A stretch of 45,581 nucleotides of DNA from positions 1-45,581 of IMG/VR virus record IMGVR_UViG_3300009788_000153; one strand, 5' to 3'. How positions within the stretch are numbered: the first letter of the stretch is position 1; each line of letters starts with the position of its first letter. Under the pieces are notes generated by a model that was not told the origin of the DNA, ran no database searches, and saw only the letters and a list, made by a program, of their open reading frames with translations. The DNA is from a virus. Of this stretch, positions 15,349 through 23,717 are shown one piece after another. The translations under genes and the position numbers were made by a program.

Positions 15349-15611
15349 TGACCAAGACTCCTGACAACAAAGCGCTCAAGGCTAATGTCACGGTATATGA
15401 GGGAGCCAGGAGATTCAAACCTGGCTCCCTGGAGTCTACTCTGCCCGAGAGATTCAAAGACAAGGACCATGACAAGCTGAGAGAAAAGATACTCCAGAAA
15501 GCTCCCTCCTCACACACACCCGCTGAGCCAGGGACCACAGAGACCACAAGCTCCCAGCCTACAGGTAGCAAGGCTGGGAGCAACGTCTCTGCCGATAAGG
15601 GCAGCGGATAG
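15348..15611 (+). CDS. Small disordered hypothetical protein, head-tail region
   Basis: An 87-residue protein overlapping the previous gene by one base. The N-terminal half has strands (KALKANVTVYEGARRFKPG); the second half is Ser/Thr/Pro-rich and likely disordered (AEPGTTETTSSQPTGSKAG). Many phage connector accessory proteins look like this. No family recognised. Confidence 0.55.
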   Translation: MTKTPDNKALKANVTVYEGARRFKPGSLESTLPERFKDKDHDKLREKILQKAPSSHTPAEPGTTETTSSQPTGSKAGSNVSADKGSG

Positions 15612-15612
15612 C

Positions 15613-16011
15613 ATGGCTCTTAATCTGAGGGAGCGGTCAGAGCAAGATCTCAAGTTTTCATTGGAGGGTGAGTGGGCTCTCCCTGTTGTTTTGATAGATC
15701 CGGACGGCAACAAGCTGGATACCAATCAGAACACAGGAGAGCCCCTCACAGGCCAGGTGCTTTATGACAGCGTGAAGGACAACCCCCAGACCGGAGCTCC
15801 TGTAGTAACCAATAAACCTGTTGTGACATTGAGACGCTCGAGCCTTTCACGGACCCCGGAAGCAGGAGAGAAATGGTTTGTGCAGATCCCTGTTGATCCA
15901 TCAACAACAGCCACTCTTGAGAGTTTCCAGCTTGATAAGGAAAGGCCTCCAGAGGGAGGCCGGTCCATCGGTTTCATACGAATATACTTGAGGAGAGTCA
16001 AGCAATCATAA
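15613..16011 (+). CDS. Putative head closure / connector protein
   Basis: A 132-residue beta-rich protein (WALPVVLIDPDGNKLDTNQ, VVTLRRSSLSRTPEAGEKWFVQIPV, SIGFIRIYLRRV). It resembles in layout the small neck proteins that seal packaged DNA, encoded between the capsid and tail genes. It overlaps the next gene by one base. The assignment is by size, strand pattern and place. Confidence 0.55.
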   Translation: MALNLRERSEQDLKFSLEGEWALPVVLIDPDGNKLDTNQNTGEPLTGQVLYDSVKDNPQTGAPVVTNKPVVTLRRSSLSRTPEAGEKWFVQIPVDPSTTATLESFQLDKERPPEGGRSIGFIRIYLRRVKQS

Positions 16012-16670
16012 TGGCCACTGATTTTATGAACATAATGCAGTTTCAGAATGTCAGGGACAGTATCATCAATAATGTCCTTGGCCCTGCTGAAAAAGGCAGA
16101 TACCGGACAGTAGGAGCCCAAAGGCAAGCCAAGGCCGCTGAGGAGATCCTTGGCTATAAAAGAGAGATAATAACCTATTACCATTCAGGGGATATCCCCA
16201 AAGGTGCTGGAAGTAATGCAGGACAGGCCCAGCATGATTGCTCTTTCAGGATAGAGCTTGCTGTGGCCATGGAGAATGAGGCCAATCTGGCTGTTATTAA
16301 TGATCCCTCATCCACTATTGAGCAGGTAGGCGCGGCAATTCAGGCATCAGCTGATGCCTCTTTCCTTGCGGACAGATCAATGGATGAGCTAATTGCCATT
16401 GCATATCAGATCCTGATGGATCCCAAAAACTATGACCTTGGATTAAAGCCCGGATCTGTTGCCAACAGATGGGTTTCAGCTATACAGAAAGATGATGTTA
16501 TCACTGAGGGAGAATATGTTGTCTTGACAGCCTCAATCCTGTTGACATGCAGAGTGGCTGAGGATGTTGTTGGAGATGCTGGAGTCTCTGGAGACTTCAC
16601 AATTGATACTGTAATAGATCAGCCGGATGATGATGTTGAAAAGACAGGCATCACTACGGCCACAACATAA
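16011..16670 (+). CDS. Putative tail completion / terminator protein
   Basis: A 219-residue protein just ahead of the sheath. It has a helical N-terminus, a strand-rich middle (DCSFRIELAVAMENEANLAV) and a C-terminal strand pair (YVVLTASILLTCRVAEDV) typical of tail-terminator folds. Such proteins cap the tail tube and join the head. In Mu, gpJ and gpK occupy this region. No strong sequence signature was seen, so confidence is moderate. Confidence 0.55.
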   Translation: MATDFMNIMQFQNVRDSIINNVLGPAEKGRYRTVGAQRQAKAAEEILGYKREIITYYHSGDIPKGAGSNAGQAQHDCSFRIELAVAMENEANLAVINDPSSTIEQVGAAIQASADASFLADRSMDELIAIAYQILMDPKNYDLGLKPGSVANRWVSAIQKDDVITEGEYVVLTASILLTCRVAEDVVGDAGVSGDFTIDTVIDQPDDDVEKTGITTATT

Positions 16671-16683
16671 GGAGGCTTGAGCC

Positions 16684-18258
16684 ATGGCGTTGACATCTGA
16701 TTCACTTGCAGCCGCTGCTACATCATCAGTAAAAAACGTGCAGTTCCAACCGGCAGCGCGCAACGTGCCAAGAAAGATCCTCATCATAGCCACATATGAC
16801 GCTTCAAAGACAACCATTGTGGATGAGGTAGCTGCCCAGATCCTCAGCCCGGAGGACGCTGGGAATACTTACGGATTTGGCTCCATGATCCACAGGCTCT
16901 CCGTGCAGTCTTTCCTTGGAGGCCAGGGCATCCCCACTTTTGTCAGCCCCCAGGCAGAGGCCGGAGGCGCTGCCGCCTCCACAGGTGAAATTGAATTTGC
17001 AGCCTCATCTGGAGTTGTGGCCGGCACTGTCAATATGTATATTGCCGGCATTGCCGTGCCTTTTGCGGTGACAACAGGCATGGTTGCAGCGGATGTTGCC
17101 CAGGCCGCGGTTGATGCCATCAATGCCATCAAGGAATTGCCTGTCTCAGCTGCTCTCACTGTGGCCGCGGCTGACCTCACGGCAAAGAGCAAAGGTCCCT
17201 GGGGAGATGATATCTCCATCACTTTCAACCTTGGAGTTGGACAGGCCCTCCCCACAGGAGTCAGCGCGGTTGTCACGGCCATGGCATCAGGCGCAGGGCT
17301 CCCGGATATACAGGATGCCCTTGACGGCCTTGGCACTGATGATAATGCCAATGAGGCCTTTTTCACGGACGTTGTGCATGGCTATGGCCAGGACTCCACA
17401 ACGCTGGACGCAATTGCCACATATGGAGGCCTAGGCAATGACTTTGTTGGACTCTATTCCAAGACCGTTGGCAGGCCTTTCCGCGTAATGACAGGAGATG
17501 TGGCCGCTGGCTCTGCAGGCCTCATAGCTCTGCAGGTTGTTGCGGATGCGCGCAAGCTGGACAGGACCAATATGGTCATTGCCGTGCCTGATTCTGCCAA
17601 CCATCCCTCCGAGATCGCGGCGCTGGCCATCGGGATCATGGCCCTGGTAAACCAGTCAAGGGCCGCGGAGTCATATATTGGCCGGCTCCTCTCCGGCATA
17701 TGGCCAGGAGACAAGGCTGACAGGTGGACCTCCGATTATGACAACAGGGATATTGCGGTCAAGGGAGGCATCAGCCCCACACTGGTTGAGTCAGGCGTTG
17801 TTGTCATGCAGAACGTGGTCACTTTCTACAGGCCTGACAGCGTGCCTGTTGACAGCAACGGCTACCGCTCCGGGCGCAATATCAGCATCCTGCAGAATAT
17901 CATCAATTCTGTCCGGGTAAACTTTAACCAGGAAAAATGGAAAGGCATCTCCATTGTTGCCGATGCCAAGAACGTTGGCAATGCTGTGGACCGGCAGAAA
18001 GCCAGGGACATCACTGCTGTTGTTGATGATGATGTTGCACTGGCCAAGGACTTTGAGGCCAAGGCCTGGATCTTTGAGGCCGCTTTTACCATCGAAAAGC
18101 TCAAGGAGACGGATGCATCCGGCAACCTCACGGCAGTTACCATCAGGGATGGAGTCACAGGGTTTGACAATACTCTCTCCGTTATCCTCTCAGGTGAGGG
18201 AGGGATCCTTGATACGGTGACGGAATTCGATACCAGCATAGCAGTATTGACTGCATAA
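16684..18258 (+). CDS. Tail sheath protein (Mu gpL-like)
   Basis: The 524-residue contractile sheath subunit. It starts with the family-type N-terminal arm and strand (NVPRKILIIATYDASKTT), has an inserted beta-rich domain (about 95-210), the central sheath fold (GLNDF-type region AFFTDVVHGYGQDSTTLDA) and the conserved C-terminal part (INSVRVNFNQEKWKGISIV). Its presence shows that the tail contracts, despite the lambda-like head. An AAGGAGG element precedes ATG 16684. Confidence 0.92.
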   Translation: MALTSDSLAAAATSSVKNVQFQPAARNVPRKILIIATYDASKTTIVDEVAAQILSPEDAGNTYGFGSMIHRLSVQSFLGGQGIPTFVSPQAEAGGAAASTGEIEFAASSGVVAGTVNMYIAGIAVPFAVTTGMVAADVAQAAVDAINAIKELPVSAALTVAAADLTAKSKGPWGDDISITFNLGVGQALPTGVSAVVTAMASGAGLPDIQDALDGLGTDDNANEAFFTDVVHGYGQDSTTLDAIATYGGLGNDFVGLYSKTVGRPFRVMTGDVAAGSAGLIALQVVADARKLDRTNMVIAVPDSANHPSEIAALAIGIMALVNQSRAAESYIGRLLSGIWPGDKADRWTSDYDNRDIAVKGGISPTLVESGVVVMQNVVTFYRPDSVPVDSNGYRSGRNISILQNIINSVRVNFNQEKWKGISIVADAKNVGNAVDRQKARDITAVVDDDVALAKDFEAKAWIFEAAFTIEKLKETDASGNLTAVTIRDGVTGFDNTLSVILSGEGGILDTVTEFDTSIAVLTA

Positions 18259-18276
18259 AAAGGAGGAGCGGATAAT

Positions 18277-18669
18277 ATGGCACGGACATCAGGAACACTC
18301 AGAAAGGTAACTCTGGACGGAGTTCCCTATCTTGTACCGGGAGACATTAATGTCACATTGAATCTGTCTCCTTTTGAGACGGAGGGCCAGCCAAGCTCTG
18401 GGGAGACAATGTATAAAATGACCATCAGGATCCCCACGGCTGAGGGCGTGACCCTTTCAGCCAACCCTGTGGAGCAGGACCAACTCAGAGCGCTTTCAGA
18501 GCGCCTCTCAAGTTTCCCCCTGTCTCTCACTCTGGCTGATAACTCTGTCTACATCTCCAAGGGCCGTATCAACTTTGAGAACGTGGAGACTGAGAGCAAT
18601 GTTGCAAGCATCGTGATCATACCGGACAGGGCTCTTGGAGCCTGGGAGCTGTTTGCCTCCCCCGAATAA
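18277..18669 (+). CDS. Tail tube protein (Mu gpM-like)
   Basis: A 130-residue tube subunit, similar in size to Mu gpM (118 residues). Family features: TLRKVTLDGVPYLVPGDINV at the start, an acidic turn, and strands MYKMTIRIPTAEGVTLS and LTLADNSVYISKGRINFENV ending in a compact C-terminus. It directly follows the sheath, as in Mu and most myoviruses. The start ATG 18277 follows AGGAGGAG. Confidence 0.88.
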   Translation: MARTSGTLRKVTLDGVPYLVPGDINVTLNLSPFETEGQPSSGETMYKMTIRIPTAEGVTLSANPVEQDQLRALSERLSSFPLSLTLADNSVYISKGRINFENVETESNVASIVIIPDRALGAWELFASPE

Positions 18670-18707
18670 ACAACAGCTGTGAAACAGTTTGAAAAGGAGA
18701 GAGCATT

Positions 18708-19136
18708 ATGAATGATGCAAAGGCTGTCAAGATTTCAGAGAAAGTTGCAAAGGATCAGTTTAAAGTGTTTGTGGATTATTATGATCTTGATTTAACCCTT
18801 ATCCCTGCATCTGCCAGGGAGTCTGTTGATTCGGCAATTGACCGGATCATGAAAGCCATTACAAAGGGCAGGCTTGAGATCAGGGAATCAGAATCCGGAG
18901 TTGAGCTTGTCCAGACTTTCAAGTTTCCCATGGGAGAGAAATCAAGCATGGTCTATGGGGTATTGACAGGCAAGACAAAGGTTTCTCTCAAGACCAAATC
19001 AGAGCAGGATCCCTTTGGCAGGATGTATGCCCTTGCAGGTTCGCTCACAGGCATTGGAGATGATGGGATCATGGCATTGAAAGGCCCTGATCTCTCTCTT
19101 GCGGAGTGCATCGGCTGCCTTTTTTTACAGGTGTAA
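18708..19136 (+). CDS. Tail assembly chaperone, short form (Mu gp41-like)
   Basis: A 142-residue helical protein between tube and tape measure, where tail assembly chaperones lie in nearly all tailed phages. It coats the tape measure during tube assembly. The zero frame ends at TAA 19134-19136, just nine bases after a slippery T-TTT-TTA (19121-19127). A long -1 frame continuation gives an extended form. ATG 18708 follows AAAAGGAGAG. Confidence 0.85.
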   Translation: MNDAKAVKISEKVAKDQFKVFVDYYDLDLTLIPASARESVDSAIDRIMKAITKGRLEIRESESGVELVQTFKFPMGEKSSMVYGVLTGKTKVSLKTKSEQDPFGRMYALAGSLTGIGDDGIMALKGPDLSLAECIGCLFLQV

Positions 19137-19282
19137 TAGACAGGCTGGACCAGGCAATGGGAGATGCTTTCCACAGGGGAGCATCTCCCTCAGAGATCAA
19201 GGCTATGCCTTATCATGAGCTGAAATACTGGCAGGGCTGGCATCAACTACTTGCCAAAAAGGAGAGCTTTCCGGATGCCTGA
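18708..19282 (+). CDS. Tail assembly chaperone, -1 frameshift extended form
   Basis: Ribosomes slipping back one base at T-TTT-TTA (19121-19127) bypass the stop and read on to TGA 19280-19282. The extended form is about 191 residues; the added 51 contain an alpha-helical, aromatic segment (MPYHELKYWQGWHQLLAKKE) like the T domain of lambda gpG-T and the corresponding Mu region. The extension has no start codon with a ribosome-binding site of its own, and it runs just into the tape-measure start, as expected. Programmed -1 shifting here is known for many phages; that this one is used is inferred. Confidence 0.82.
19121..19127 (+). promoter_or_regulatory. -1 frameshift slippery heptamer
   Basis: The heptamer T-TTT-TTA is in the zero frame as TTT-TTA, an efficient X-XXY-YYZ slip site. 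It lies at the end of the short chaperone gene, with a zero-frame stop seven bases beyond. The run is part of CCTTTTTTTACAG, so both tRNAs can re-pair after slipping. Confidence 0.85.
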
Positions 19283-21020
19283 TTTTGCCGTTAATACAGC
19301 GTTTACTGCCCAGGATAGAGTGACAAAAGCCTTTGGATCCATGGGCAGAGGCGCTGATAAATTCGGGAACAAATCAACCAAGGCATTCAGACAGGCCTCC
19401 AAGGGAGCCTCTCAATTTCAAAGCATCACAAAGGGGATCCTCACAGCCGGCGCTGTATCGCGTGTGACAGGTGGACTGGCCAGGGGCCTTGGCTCAGTGG
19501 CCAGAGAGTTTGTCAGCTTTGACCAGGCCATCACAGCCTCCTCAGCAAAATTCAAGGGCCTTGATATTACCACTCAGGCCGGCCAGAAAACCCTCCAGAA
19601 CCTCAAGAAAACCGCAAGAGATGTTGGAGCCGCCACTCAATTCAGCGCCGGACAGGCAGCTGAGGGCCTTGACTTCCTGGCCATGGCCGGCTTTAATGCA
19701 GAGCAGTCCATGATTACTTTGCCGGGAGTTGTGGACCTTGCCACAGTGGCCAATGTGGATCTTGCCAGGGCAACGGATATCGCGTCTGATTCCCTTGGAG
19801 CTTTTGGGCTTATGACTGAGGACACAACGCAACTCCAAAAGAATTTTACCAGAGTAAATGATGTCATGGCCCTGACCATGGCCCGGACCAATACCAATAT
19901 GGAGGATATGTTTGAGGCTGTAAAGAAAGGCGCTCCTGCTTTCACGGCAGCTGGCCAGCGCATGGAATCATTTAATGCACTGGTTGGGATCATGGCCAAT
20001 TCAGGAGTCAAGGGATCAGAGGCCGGCACTTCCTTGAGAAATGTCATGCTCAGGCTTGCCAAGGCAACCCCGGAGGCACAGAGAGTCCTGAAAAAATTAG
20101 GAGTTGAGGTCCAGGATGCAGACGGCAATTTCAGGGATGTTGTGGATATTATTACCGATGTGGAGAAAGGACTCAAAGGAATGGGAACGGCTCAGAAAAC
20201 AGCAGCCCTGACAACCATATTTGGTAACAGGGCTGTTACAGGATTCAATATCCTGCTCAAGGCAGGCACTGACAAGATCAGGGCATTCAGAGATGAGCTG
20301 GATAATTCAGCAGGATCATCAAAGAAAATGGCTGACATCATGAGACAGAGCCTTGGCAACAGATTAAAGGCCCTCCAGTCAGCAGCCATTGAGACAGGTT
20401 TTAAATTCTTTACAGCATTTGAGAAACGCGGAGGGAATGCCATTAATAAACTGACGGAGATCGTGCGTAACTTCGATATACAGCCCATAATCAATGCGGT
20501 GCAAACTACAATTAATGTCATGACAACCATGTTTAATATAATGAAACCCTTTGTGCCTCTCCTCCAGGGCATAGTGGCAGGCTTTCTTGCATATAGCGTT
20601 ATGCTCAAGGGCCTTGCGATTGTCCAGGCTGTTATTGGATTTATTAGATTCCTTTTGGTATTAAAAAGTATGGTTGGAACAATGGGCATCCTTAATGTTG
20701 TAATGGCCGCAAACCCCGTTGGAATTATAATTATAGCTATTGCATCTCTAATTGGGTTGATGGTAGTCCTTGAAAAGAAGTTTAAAATATTCTCAAGATC
20801 ATTTAAAGCAGTTAAAGGTTTCCTTGGATTTGGAGATGGAGAGTCTGCAGCTGCAGAGGAAAACAGGCAGGCCCCAAATACTGCTGAGGTTGAGGCAAGG
20901 CAAAAGATCAATTTCAATGGCCAGCTGAATATTGCCGGCGCGCCTCCGGGCTCAACAGTGGAGTCCGAGACAACCGGCGCTCCTCCTATCAAGGTTGAAT
21001 TGCTGGGAGCCAACCAATGA
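19275..21020 (+). CDS. Tail tape measure protein (TP901-type core)
   Basis: The 581-residue tail-length ruler, which also enters the host envelope during infection. The TP901 core is clear at about 110-330 (GAATQFSAGQAAEGLDFLAMAG, TNTNMEDMFEAVKKGAPAF, VKGSEAGTSLRNVMLRLAK). Several hydrophobic segments follow (about 410-510), as usual. ATG 19275 behind GGAGAG is preferred to the TTG at 19251, which has no ribosome-binding site and lies within the chaperone extension. The protein is short, suggesting a short contractile tail. Confidence 0.92.
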   Translation: MPDFAVNTAFTAQDRVTKAFGSMGRGADKFGNKSTKAFRQASKGASQFQSITKGILTAGAVSRVTGGLARGLGSVAREFVSFDQAITASSAKFKGLDITTQAGQKTLQNLKKTARDVGAATQFSAGQAAEGLDFLAMAGFNAEQSMITLPGVVDLATVANVDLARATDIASDSLGAFGLMTEDTTQLQKNFTRVNDVMALTMARTNTNMEDMFEAVKKGAPAFTAAGQRMESFNALVGIMANSGVKGSEAGTSLRNVMLRLAKATPEAQRVLKKLGVEVQDADGNFRDVVDIITDVEKGLKGMGTAQKTAALTTIFGNRAVTGFNILLKAGTDKIRAFRDELDNSAGSSKKMADIMRQSLGNRLKALQSAAIETGFKFFTAFEKRGGNAINKLTEIVRNFDIQPIINAVQTTINVMTTMFNIMKPFVPLLQGIVAGFLAYSVMLKGLAIVQAVIGFIRFLLVLKSMVGTMGILNVVMAANPVGIIIIAIASLIGLMVVLEKKFKIFSRSFKAVKGFLGFGDGESAAAEENRQAPNTAEVEARQKINFNGQLNIAGAPPGSTVESETTGAPPIKVELLGANQ

Positions 21021-22277
21021 GTTTCCTGGACAGGCTCAGGCCATCAATCCAGCTGACCTCCCCCGGAGGCTCAGAATTCACAGCCCTCTGGCAGGGCAAT
21101 ACCCGGAGCATAGAAAAGAAGCTTGGAATATTCCAATATCCCAAGGTCCGCGGGGCCATTGTCCAGGACCTGGATGTTGGCCCTGTCCGTTATCCCCTGA
21201 CAATATTTTTTCAGGGAGAGGACCATGATCTGGAGTCCAACAGGTTCCTGGATGCCTGCAAGGAAAATGGCCGCTGGCAGGTAGTGCATCCTGTCCATGG
21301 TCAGCTCGAGCTGCAACTGGTCTCCGCAACGGAGCAGGCGCTCCCTGTAGAATCCGGCAACCTCACACAGTTTGATACTGTCTGGCTGGAGCCTATCAGA
21401 GAGGCCCAGCTGGCATCCCCTGCTCAACTTAAAAGCTCAGTGGCCAACCAGATCAATGTGGCCAATGGGAGCTCTGCTGACCAACTCCTGGCCAATGTAT
21501 CTCAGGACACTGCCGGCCAGGTATCAGCTTTCCAGGGCGCTGTAAATAATGTCATTGCCGTTGTTGAGAGTACGCTTGAGAGCATATCAGATCTCAATGC
21601 TGAAATCACAGCGCGCATGACCTCCATCAAGAGGGATATCCTCTGTCCTTGCCGTTGTGCCAATGGATATCCTCTCTGTGGCCGGCCAGGTCCAGCAGCT
21701 TGTCCAGTTGCCGGCGCTGGCCATTGCCGATGTGGAGGCAAGGCTTGACGCTTATGGCCGTTATGCTGATGAGATATTTGGTCTGGATCCCGGAGGAGCG
21801 AACCTTGAGGGCAGGAATATTGTATCCGTGAAAGAGGTTGCTTTGATAGCCGGCATTGGAGCGGTTGCGGGGATCTCCTCCACAGGGACTCTCAACTCAA
21901 GGCTCCAGGCAGTGGAGGCAATAGAGATAAATGCAGCCCTGTTGAATGACACAATAGACAACCTGGATTCCTCTCAAGAAGCCTTTGAGAGCGTGCCAAT
22001 TGATGTGCAGTATTTCTCACAGAGCGAGAGTTTCCCCACTGTTGCAACTCTCACAGCACTGACTCAAGCCTTTCTCTTGCGGTCCATATTCAACCTGGCC
22101 ATTGAAAAACGGTTTATCCTGAGCCAGCAAAAATCCCCCATCAGGATAACCATTGAGGAGTATGGATCCCTTGGAGAGGGAGATGCCAATCTTGATTTCT
22201 TTATAACCACAAACCAGATCGAGGGCCTTGAGATAATCATGCTCCTTGCCGGCAGAGAGGTTGTGGTTTATGTCTGA
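21017..22277 (+). CDS. Mu gpN-like baseplate / DNA circularisation protein, apparent frameshift
   Basis: The N-terminal frame (21017-21748) begins with a clear DNA_circ_N domain (LWQGNTRSIEKKLGIFQYPK, VRYPLTIFFQGEDHDLESNRF). Near 21630 the frame turns into cysteine-rich nonsense (DILCPCRCANGYPLCGRPGP) while another frame continues with sensible sequence (VLAVVPMDILSVAGQVQQL) to 22277. Skipping one base around 21635-21641, for example in the GGG of AGAGGGAT, restores one chain of about 419 residues, the expected length. The downstream ATG 21657 has no ribosome-binding site. So this is a recent indel, a sequence error or a true +1 shift. The protein normally connects tail tube and baseplate hub. 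Confidence 0.82.
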
Positions 22278-22506
22278 GAAAAAATCCATAAAGCATATCA
22301 AAACTCCACTTGAAAAAGGTCCAGCTCATGTTGTCCAGAGCCTTGTTGGTATTGCCGGCTCAACAGAGGAAGAAGTTACAAGCATGATCGTTAAAAGCTG
22401 GATGATCCAGAATATGGATATGCTGGAAAAACTTGGCATTACTATAAAGGTTAATGGAGGCAATTTTATTATGGACAAGTCTGGGGAGGGATGGCCCTAT
22501 GAGTAA
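22270..22506 (+). CDS. Small helical protein, tail cassette
   Basis: A 78-residue protein starting at ATG 22270, eight bases after AGAGAGG and overlapping the gpN end. It has a helical C-terminal half (SMIVKSWMIQNMDMLEKLGI) and a short strand pair (ITIKVNGGNFIM). It is the first of four coupled genes inserted between gpN and gpP. No family recognised. Confidence 0.6.
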   Translation: MSEKKSIKHIKTPLEKGPAHVVQSLVGIAGSTEEEVTSMIVKSWMIQNMDMLEKLGITIKVNGGNFIMDKSGEGWPYE

Positions 22507-22837
22507 ATTCAGAGAGGCAACGGTCAAGGACAAAGAGGAGAATATCCTTGGGAAGTCCTGCTGGTTTTTCTGCCCTGGCTGTGAGGCTTATCACAGGATT
22601 TATGTTGAGGGGCCTGATGTCTCTCCTATCTGGGAATATAATGGCAAGCCGGATAATCCAACCATCTCTCCAAGCCTGCTTGTGAATAAAGATGATCCAC
22701 AGACCCGCTGCCATTCGTTTATCAAGGATGGCCAGATCCGATTCCTTAATGATTGCCATCATAAATTCAAAGGTAAGACTGTGGAGCTCCCTGACTGTCC
22801 GGGCATGGATGATCTTCACACTGAGGTCAAACGGTGA
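22499..22837 (+). CDS. DUF6527-like small zinc-binding protein
   Basis: A 112-residue protein with the signature of a phage family often mislabelled ammonia monooxygenase: WFFCPGCEAYHRIYV, then WEYNGKPDNPTISPSLLV, CHSFIKDGQIRFLNDCHHKF and KGKTVELPDCP. The conserved Cys and His residues probably bind zinc in a small beta fold. The function is unknown. ATG 22499 is chosen because GGGAGGG lies just upstream; the longer frame from 22454 overlaps gene 22270 fully. It is coupled to the flanking genes. Confidence 0.78.
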   Translation: MSKFREATVKDKEENILGKSCWFFCPGCEAYHRIYVEGPDVSPIWEYNGKPDNPTISPSLLVNKDDPQTRCHSFIKDGQIRFLNDCHHKFKGKTVELPDCPGMDDLHTEVKR

Positions 22838-23238
22838 TAGCACATATCAGCCAAAAAGATTCTCATGGATGCGCTGTGGCTTGTATGGCTATGGTCTCTG
22901 GTCATAGCTATGATTATGTCAGAGATTTTTATAGCGCCAAGGATTTTTCAAAGGCCGGCCTCACTCATTTTGATTATGTGGAATTTTTTGTTGAGCATGG
23001 GATATCCATCAATTGGAAATGGCCAGGATATCAAGCCAAAGGACTCAATAAAAAAAGAGATCCCTGGCCCTGTAAACTTTGGGCAGAGATAAACATTGTT
23101 AAAGTAATGACTCTGGCTCAGACATCTCATGCAATTGTTGTCTTAAAAGATGGCACTGTATTTGATCCTTTAGATCCACTTATCCCTACCCTTTCAGCCT
23201 ATAAAGAAATAACTCAGATTATAGGAATATATAAATGA
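22834..23238 (+). CDS. C39-like papain-fold cysteine peptidase
   Basis: A 134-residue protein with Gln7 and Cys13 in QKDSHGCAVACMAMVSG, His99 in SHAIVVLKDG and Asp111 in VFDP, the order of the C39 peptidase triad and oxyanion Gln. C39 domains process peptides, while related folds cleave peptidoglycan peptides. In this tail position it may process a tail protein or help the tail tip to penetrate the cell wall. The start GTG 22834 follows GAGGT and overlaps the previous stop. The catalytic residues are visible; the substrate is inferred. Confidence 0.75.
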   Translation: MIAHISQKDSHGCAVACMAMVSGHSYDYVRDFYSAKDFSKAGLTHFDYVEFFVEHGISINWKWPGYQAKGLNKKRDPWPCKLWAEINIVKVMTLAQTSHAIVVLKDGTVFDPLDPLIPTLSAYKEITQIIGIYK

Positions 23239-23717
23239 CTGAGAAATGTTGGATAGACACTCAGGCTATGATGTCAATTATGGCTAAAGCCAAGGAAAAA
23301 TATCCTCTCGAAACAGGAGGAGTTTTAATTGGTTATCACAAGGGGCAGGACGTAATTATCACTGATATAATTGGCCCTGGACATGGAGCAATTCATGAGC
23401 AATTTTATTTTGAAGGTGATACGGACTGGCAAAAAATAAAAATGGATGAGATATATGATGCCACTGATGGCCGGCTCAGATATCTTGGAGACTGGCACTC
23501 TCATCCTGATGGTCCAATAAATGCAAGCCCTCTGGATTTAGAGGCAATGAAAATTGTCAGAGACGCTCCGGAGGCTTTAACCCCTGAGCCTTTGATGCTT
23601 ATTATTGGAGGGGATTTTTCCAAAATATGGTTTGAAGTCTGGGAGCTTGCTGATAGCAACCTGAGATCATTGCCTATTAAAGAATTTCAATTTGATAGGG
23701 AGTGTTTAAATGCCTAA
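23235..23717 (+). CDS. JAMM/MPN (JAB) metalloprotease
   Basis: A 160-residue MPN domain with an intact JAMM site: Glu26 in PLETGGVLIG, His88 and His90, Ser98 and Asp101 in DWHSHPDGPINASPLD, a perfect HxHx7Sx2D. JAMM enzymes cut isopeptide or peptide bonds; tail-encoded ones occur as the N-terminal half of lambda gpK. It is coupled to the C39-like gene by four bases and to gpP by eight. It could mature a tail component, act on peptidoglycan with the C39-like enzyme, or remove ubiquitin-like tags. Only the active site is certain. Confidence 0.85.
   Translation: MTEKCWIDTQAMMSIMAKAKEKYPLETGGVLIGYHKGQDVIITDIIGPGHGAIHEQFYFEGDTDWQKIKMDEIYDATDGRLRYLGDWHSHPDGPINASPLDLEAMKIVRDAPEALTPEPLMLIIGGDFSKIWFEVWELADSNLRSLPIKEFQFDRECLNA

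Noticed and set aside
21657-22277. Second, separate gene after the gpN N-terminal part
   Set aside because: ATG 21657 has no ribosome-binding site, and the upstream frame is nonsense exactly from the shift point, so one broken gene is more likely than two genes.
22499-22837. Ammonia monooxygenase subunit
   Set aside because: This is a common transferred label for a small zinc-binding phage family; the protein is soluble, short and lacks any membrane segment.
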